Positions 61,045-64,000 of a stretch of 64,000 bases of DNA are shown here, piece after piece. Made by a program: the position numbers and the translations under genes. This DNA comes from a bacterium (GTDB taxonomy: Bacteria; UBP18; UBA7526). The notes below the pieces were generated by a model. It was not told the DNA's origin and made no database searches. It saw only the letters and a list, made by a program, of their open reading frames with translations. Each line of letters begins with the position of its first letter. The stretch's first letter is position 1. Location: NCBI GenBank assembly GCA_030619985.1, contig JAUXAI010000002.1, positions 1-64,000 of the forward strand. Reading direction: 5' to 3'.

Positions 61045-62373
61045 ATGAGGGTTTATGATATTATTCTGAAGAAGAGGAATGGAGAAAGATTAAGTAAGGA
61101 AGAGATCAATTTCATGATCGAGGGCTACTGCAAAGAAGAGATTCCCGATTACCAGATGGCGGCCTTCCTGATGGCGGTCTACTTCCAGGGGATGTCTCCA
61201 GAGGAGGCAACGGATCTCACCATGGCCATGGTCAACTCTGGCGATAGAGTAGACCTGAAAGCGATCGCGGGTTTCAAGGTCGATAAGCACTCCACAGGAG
61301 GAGTAGGGGATACCACGACCCTAGTGCTTGGTCCTATAGTTGCTGCTGCGGGAGGGAAGGTAGCCAAGATGACGGGAAGGGGACTGGGCCATACCGGAGG
61401 AACAATAGATAAGTTGGAATCCATCCCGGGATTCAGAACCTCCCTTACTATGGAAGAGTTTACAGAGAATGTGAATAGAATTGGTTTGGCTTTGATGGGT
61501 CAGACAAAGGAATTGGCACCCGCAGATAAGAGAATCTATGCCCTGAGGGATGTCACAGCGACTGTGGACTCCACCCCCTTAATTGCAGGAAGCATCTTGA
61601 GCAAGAAACTGGCTGCCGGGTCAGATGGGATTGTCCTGGATGTCAAGACTGGATCCGGGGCCTTTATGGTGAAGTATGAGGATGCCTTAGCCTTAGCAGA
61701 GGCCATGGTCGCCATTGGTGAGGGAGCGGGAAAGAGGATGGTGGCTCTCATTACCAGTATGGAGGAGCCCTTGGGTCAGGCAATAGGCAATGCCATTGAA
61801 GTCAAAGAAGCCATAGATACTCTGAAAGGAGAAGGCCCTAAGGATTTAGAAGAGTTATGCATTGAACTGGGAGCGAACATGCTCCTAATCTCTGAGGTGG
61901 TGAGGAATCTGAAGGAAGCCAGGGAAAGGTTGAGGGAAGTAATTGAGAATAGAAAGGGTCTGGAGAAACTGAAGGAGATGGTCAAGACTCAGGGAGGGGA
62001 TCCAAAGGCAATCGATGATCCTTCTCTCCTTCCCCAGTGCAAAGAAAGGATAGAGGTAGAGAGTCTAGGAGAAGGATATGTCCAGAAGATAGATGCCTTC
62101 TCCGTGGGAGTAAGTTCCCAGGTCTTGGGTGCCGGAAGGCAGAAGAAGGAGGATGTCATCGATTCCAGTGTAGGGGTCCTCTTGAAGAAAAAGATAGGCG
62201 ATAAGGTAAAGGCAGGTGAACCCTTAGCCATCTTTCATACCGATGGCGATAGGAAAAAGATAGAGAACGCAAAGGAGAAGTTCTTAGCAAGTTACTCCAT
62301 AGGAAAAGAGAAGGTTAAGAAGCCTAAGTTCTTCTATGCCCGGGTGACGAAGAAAGGAGTAGAGGAACTCTAA
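61045..62373 (+). CDS. pdp: Pyrimidine-nucleoside phosphorylase
   Basis: 442 residues. GYCKEEIPDYQMAAFLMAVYFQGM, DKHSTGGVGDTTTLVLGPIVAAAG, KMTGRGLGHTGGTIDKLESIPGF and SDGIVLDVKTGSGAFM identify the DeoA/Pdp family. Length and the C-terminal domain fit the uridine/thymidine enzyme. It frees uracil and thymine, substrates of the reductive pathway at 49-57 kb, and supplies sugar 1-phosphate to DeoB. GAGATAAAA lies before ATG 61045. Confidence 0.95.
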   Translation: MRVYDIILKKRNGERLSKEEINFMIEGYCKEEIPDYQMAAFLMAVYFQGMSPEEATDLTMAMVNSGDRVDLKAIAGFKVDKHSTGGVGDTTTLVLGPIVAAAGGKVAKMTGRGLGHTGGTIDKLESIPGFRTSLTMEEFTENVNRIGLALMGQTKELAPADKRIYALRDVTATVDSTPLIAGSILSKKLAAGSDGIVLDVKTGSGAFMVKYEDALALAEAMVAIGEGAGKRMVALITSMEEPLGQAIGNAIEVKEAIDTLKGEGPKDLEELCIELGANMLLISEVVRNLKEARERLREVIENRKGLEKLKEMVKTQGGDPKAIDDPSLLPQCKERIEVESLGEGYVQKIDAFSVGVSSQVLGAGRQKKEDVIDSSVGVLLKKKIGDKVKAGEPLAIFHTDGDRKKIENAKEKFLASYSIGKEKVKKPKFFYARVTKKGVEEL

Positions 62374-62519
62374 ACAACAATGCAAAGTGGGAAAGTGAGC
62401 CCCGAACCAATCCCTTTGGGATGCTACGGGGCAGGCAGGTGGGACGGTGAAACGGGGATCTGTGATCTGTGGCCATCTGTAAATAATCTGTGATGATCTG
62501 TGGTTAAAAAGGAGATGAT
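62374..62519. repeat. Hairpin and ATCTGTG words
   Basis: GCCCCG ... CGGGGC (62399-62432) encloses ATCCC-TTT-GGGAT (62410-62422). ATCTGTGATCTGTGG words follow, then AAAAAGGAGATGAT. Confidence 0.7.
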
Positions 62520-63515
62520 ATGGAGCTGGGTCGAAATTTCACTAACACCTTTGTCTTGGATGAGTTGAGTAAAGAGGATCAAAGGAAGGTCTTAAAAGGA
62601 GAGTATGATCTCTTTAGCATGAATGCCTTGGGATTGGTTAAGTTTAAGAAAGACATTTTTTTCCAGATTAAATTGGCCAAGGAGTTGGGTCTGGACCATA
62701 TCGAACTGGATGGCGATGTCCCTAATCCTTATCCAGATTTCAGTAGGGAAGAGAGAGAAAAGGTGAAAGAAAAAGCAAGGAAAGAGGGGATTTCATTATC
62801 CCTTCATCTCTCCTATTCCAATGTGGGTTCGAGCGTCTGCAGTTTACAAGAGCTGGACAGAAGAAAAGCAGTGGAATTACAGAAGGTATACATTGATTTT
62901 GCTTCTGATATCGGAGCGAGGTATCTTATTATGCATCCGGGAAGCGCTCCCTTTTATATGGTCTCTAAACTTTATCTTGAGAAGTTGAAAGAGGCCTTAG
63001 TCAAGACTTTAGTAGAGTTAGGAAGTTATGCTCAGGAGAGGGATTTGCTTTTGCATTTAGAGAATAATGTCGCCTTCGATAACATCTTCGTTGAGCCCGA
63101 GGATTGCATTGGGGTGGTTGAGGAAGCAAGGAAGAAGGGGGCAGAGGTCTACTTTAACTTCGATATTGGACACTGGTTTACCAGAGCAGATTGTGGGAAA
63201 GATATTCCTGATGAGCCAGAAAGGGTGATGGAAAAAATCCCTAGGGAGCTGGTAAAGGAACTCCACCTCAATGACTATGTTCCTGGGAAAAAGACCTTCC
63301 ATCCACCGTTACATTTGGAGACTGGGCCCTTAAAAAGAAAAAACCTTGAGAATTATTTTGAGATCGTAAAGAAATTAGAGCCGGAACTCATCGTCCTGGA
63401 GACGGCCTATAAGTATCTCGATCAGGTGAAGAATAGGAAAAAGATTCTGGAAGAGGAAACAGCCTACATCAAAGAGTTGTTGGCGAGTATACAAGTTAAC
63501 AAGGGAACAAGTTGA
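62520..63515 (+). CDS. TIM-barrel protein, paralogue of 2559-3536
   Basis: 331 residues. It shares GRNFTN near the start, LGLDHIELDG, SLHLSY, LIMHPGSAPFY, LHLENN, FDIGHWFTRAD, LHLNDY, HPPLHLETGPLKRKNLE and VLETA with the gene at 2559. The conserved His and Glu residues suggest a metal-dependent sugar-phosphate enzyme. The two copies bracket the nucleoside/BMC region. The end (IQVNKGTS) is repeat-encoded. Role unknown. Confidence 0.72.
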   Translation: MELGRNFTNTFVLDELSKEDQRKVLKGEYDLFSMNALGLVKFKKDIFFQIKLAKELGLDHIELDGDVPNPYPDFSREEREKVKEKARKEGISLSLHLSYSNVGSSVCSLQELDRRKAVELQKVYIDFASDIGARYLIMHPGSAPFYMVSKLYLEKLKEALVKTLVELGSYAQERDLLLHLENNVAFDNIFVEPEDCIGVVEEARKKGAEVYFNFDIGHWFTRADCGKDIPDEPERVMEKIPRELVKELHLNDYVPGKKTFHPPLHLETGPLKRKNLENYFEIVKKLEPELIVLETAYKYLDQVKNRKKILEEETAYIKELLASIQVNKGTS

Positions 63516-63675
63516 CAAGATTGTCCAAAGTCGTTGGTAGTTGGGTTAAGACAAAGTAGTGAGTTTAGTAGTTGGGTAAGGGTTAGGTGTTTAAAGACCA
63601 ACTACCTAACCTTAACCCTAACCAAATGTTTTCTTATTAACTTATCAACTAATCAACTTGTCAACTCTTGCGGGA
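63490..63675. repeat. Nested inverted-repeat element, copy 2
   Basis: Same order as 60842-61044: GTTAACAAGGGAACAAGTTG, GACAAGATTGTCCAAAG, GGGTTAGGTG, TTTAAAGACCAACTACCTAA, then ATCAACTTGTCAACTC. It carries an extra block (AGACAAAGTAGTGAGTTTAG). It overlaps the end of the TIM-barrel gene. Confidence 0.8.
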
Positions 63676-64000
63676 ATGGCTATGGCTAAGAAAACGAAAG
63701 AGAAGATCGTCTGTGTCATCGATACTGAGACCACAGGAAGAAGGAAGAATGGAGGGGAGATCATCGAACTGGGAGCAATGAAGTACTCCTATAAGAATGG
63801 AAAGGCTAAAATCCTGGAAAGGTTCTTTAGGCGCATCAGGCCCAAGACAGATTACTTCAATCCCCAGGCCTTAGTAGTGAATGAGATAAATCCTGAGACC
63901 CTGAAGAATAAGCCTCCCATAGAAGAGGTCCTCCCCGAATTTTTAAATTTTATAAAGGGGAGCATCCTGGTCGTCCATCGGGCGGGATTTGATATTGATT
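63676..64000 (+). CDS. DnaQ-like 3'-5' exonuclease (3' end outside window)
   Basis: 108 codons are visible. IVCVIDTETTGRRKNGGEIIELGA is the Exo I motif (Asp and Glu metal ligands) and LVVHRAGFDID the Exo II motif of DEDDh exonucleases. NPQALVVNEINPETLKNKPP is the usual linker. It could be a proofreading subunit, part of a larger DNA polymerase III alpha chain or a stand-alone exonuclease; the cut end prevents a decision. ATG 63676 or 63682 starts it. Confidence 0.85.
   Translation, partial: MAMAKKTKEKIVCVIDTETTGRRKNGGEIIELGAMKYSYKNGKAKILERFFRRIRPKTDYFNPQALVVNEINPETLKNKPPIEEVLPEFLNFIKGSILVVHRAGFDID

Overview
This 64 kb window looks like a chromosomal segment of an anaerobic, fermentative bacterium from a poorly cultivated lineage. 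The evidence is ferredoxin-linked enzymes (an NfnAB-type transhydrogenase and a tungsten-type aldehyde ferredoxin oxidoreductase), a bacterial microcompartment (BMC), DapL-type lysine synthesis and frequent AGA/AGG arginine codons. The gene set recalls BMC loci of candidate phyla such as Aerophobetes or Atribacterota, but that placement is a low-confidence guess. Every gene I can support lies on the + strand.

Layout. 1-8.1 kb: the end of a DHH phosphoesterase, a collapsed HtrA-type protease pseudogene, methylthioadenosine phosphorylase, a TIM-barrel protein, two P-loop proteins (one a Clp1/Grc3-type polynucleotide kinase) and a diguanylate cyclase. 8.2-18.6 kb: a BMC locus of the sugar-phosphate-utilising type, with one hexameric shell protein, one tandem-domain (PduT-like) shell protein, three pentameric vertex proteins, PduL, acetate kinase, a CoA-acylating aldehyde dehydrogenase, a PduS-like flavo/Fe-S protein, TpiA, RpiB, DeoC and a 76-residue protein. 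18.7-30.5 kb: GlyA, an aminotransferase, NfnAB, a thiolase-like/DUF35 pair, glutamate dehydrogenase, HisF, TrpE and DapF. 30.5-37.5 kb: an integron-like cassette array without a visible integrase, inserted between dapF and dapL. 37.6-49.4 kb: DapL, a second glutamate dehydrogenase, split transketolase, a biotin-dependent carboxylase set, a CoA transferase and an aldehyde ferredoxin oxidoreductase. 49.4-57.6 kb: reductive pyrimidine degradation (beta-ureidopropionase, dihydropyrimidinase, a class III aminotransferase and a single-chain dihydropyrimidine dehydrogenase) with three small proteins. 57.7-64 kb: phosphopentomutase, adenosine deaminase, purine and pyrimidine nucleoside phosphorylases, a second TIM-barrel protein and the start of a DnaQ-like exonuclease.

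How it fits together (inference from families). The nucleoside phosphorylases and DeoB turn nucleosides into (deoxy)ribose 5-phosphate. DeoC, carrying a probable encapsulation helix, splits deoxyribose 5-phosphate into glyceraldehyde 3-phosphate and acetaldehyde inside the BMC. The aldehyde dehydrogenase, PduL and acetate kinase convert acetaldehyde to acetate with ATP. RpiB and transketolase handle the ribose branch, and the pyrimidine bases are broken down by the adjacent reductive pathway. The window therefore encodes most of a nucleoside-eating metabolism.

Two structural themes stand out. First, six cassette groups between dapF and dapL are each preceded by one arm of a short palindrome, four are followed by the other arm, and three of the left copies also match the sequence spanning the dapF stop codon. 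Second, intergenic gaps are filled with short-period word repeats in self-complementary pairs, and period-7 arrays of the same style sit in frame inside at least five metabolic genes. No tRNA, rRNA, CRISPR array or convincing Rho-independent terminator was seen. No gene was checked against a database.
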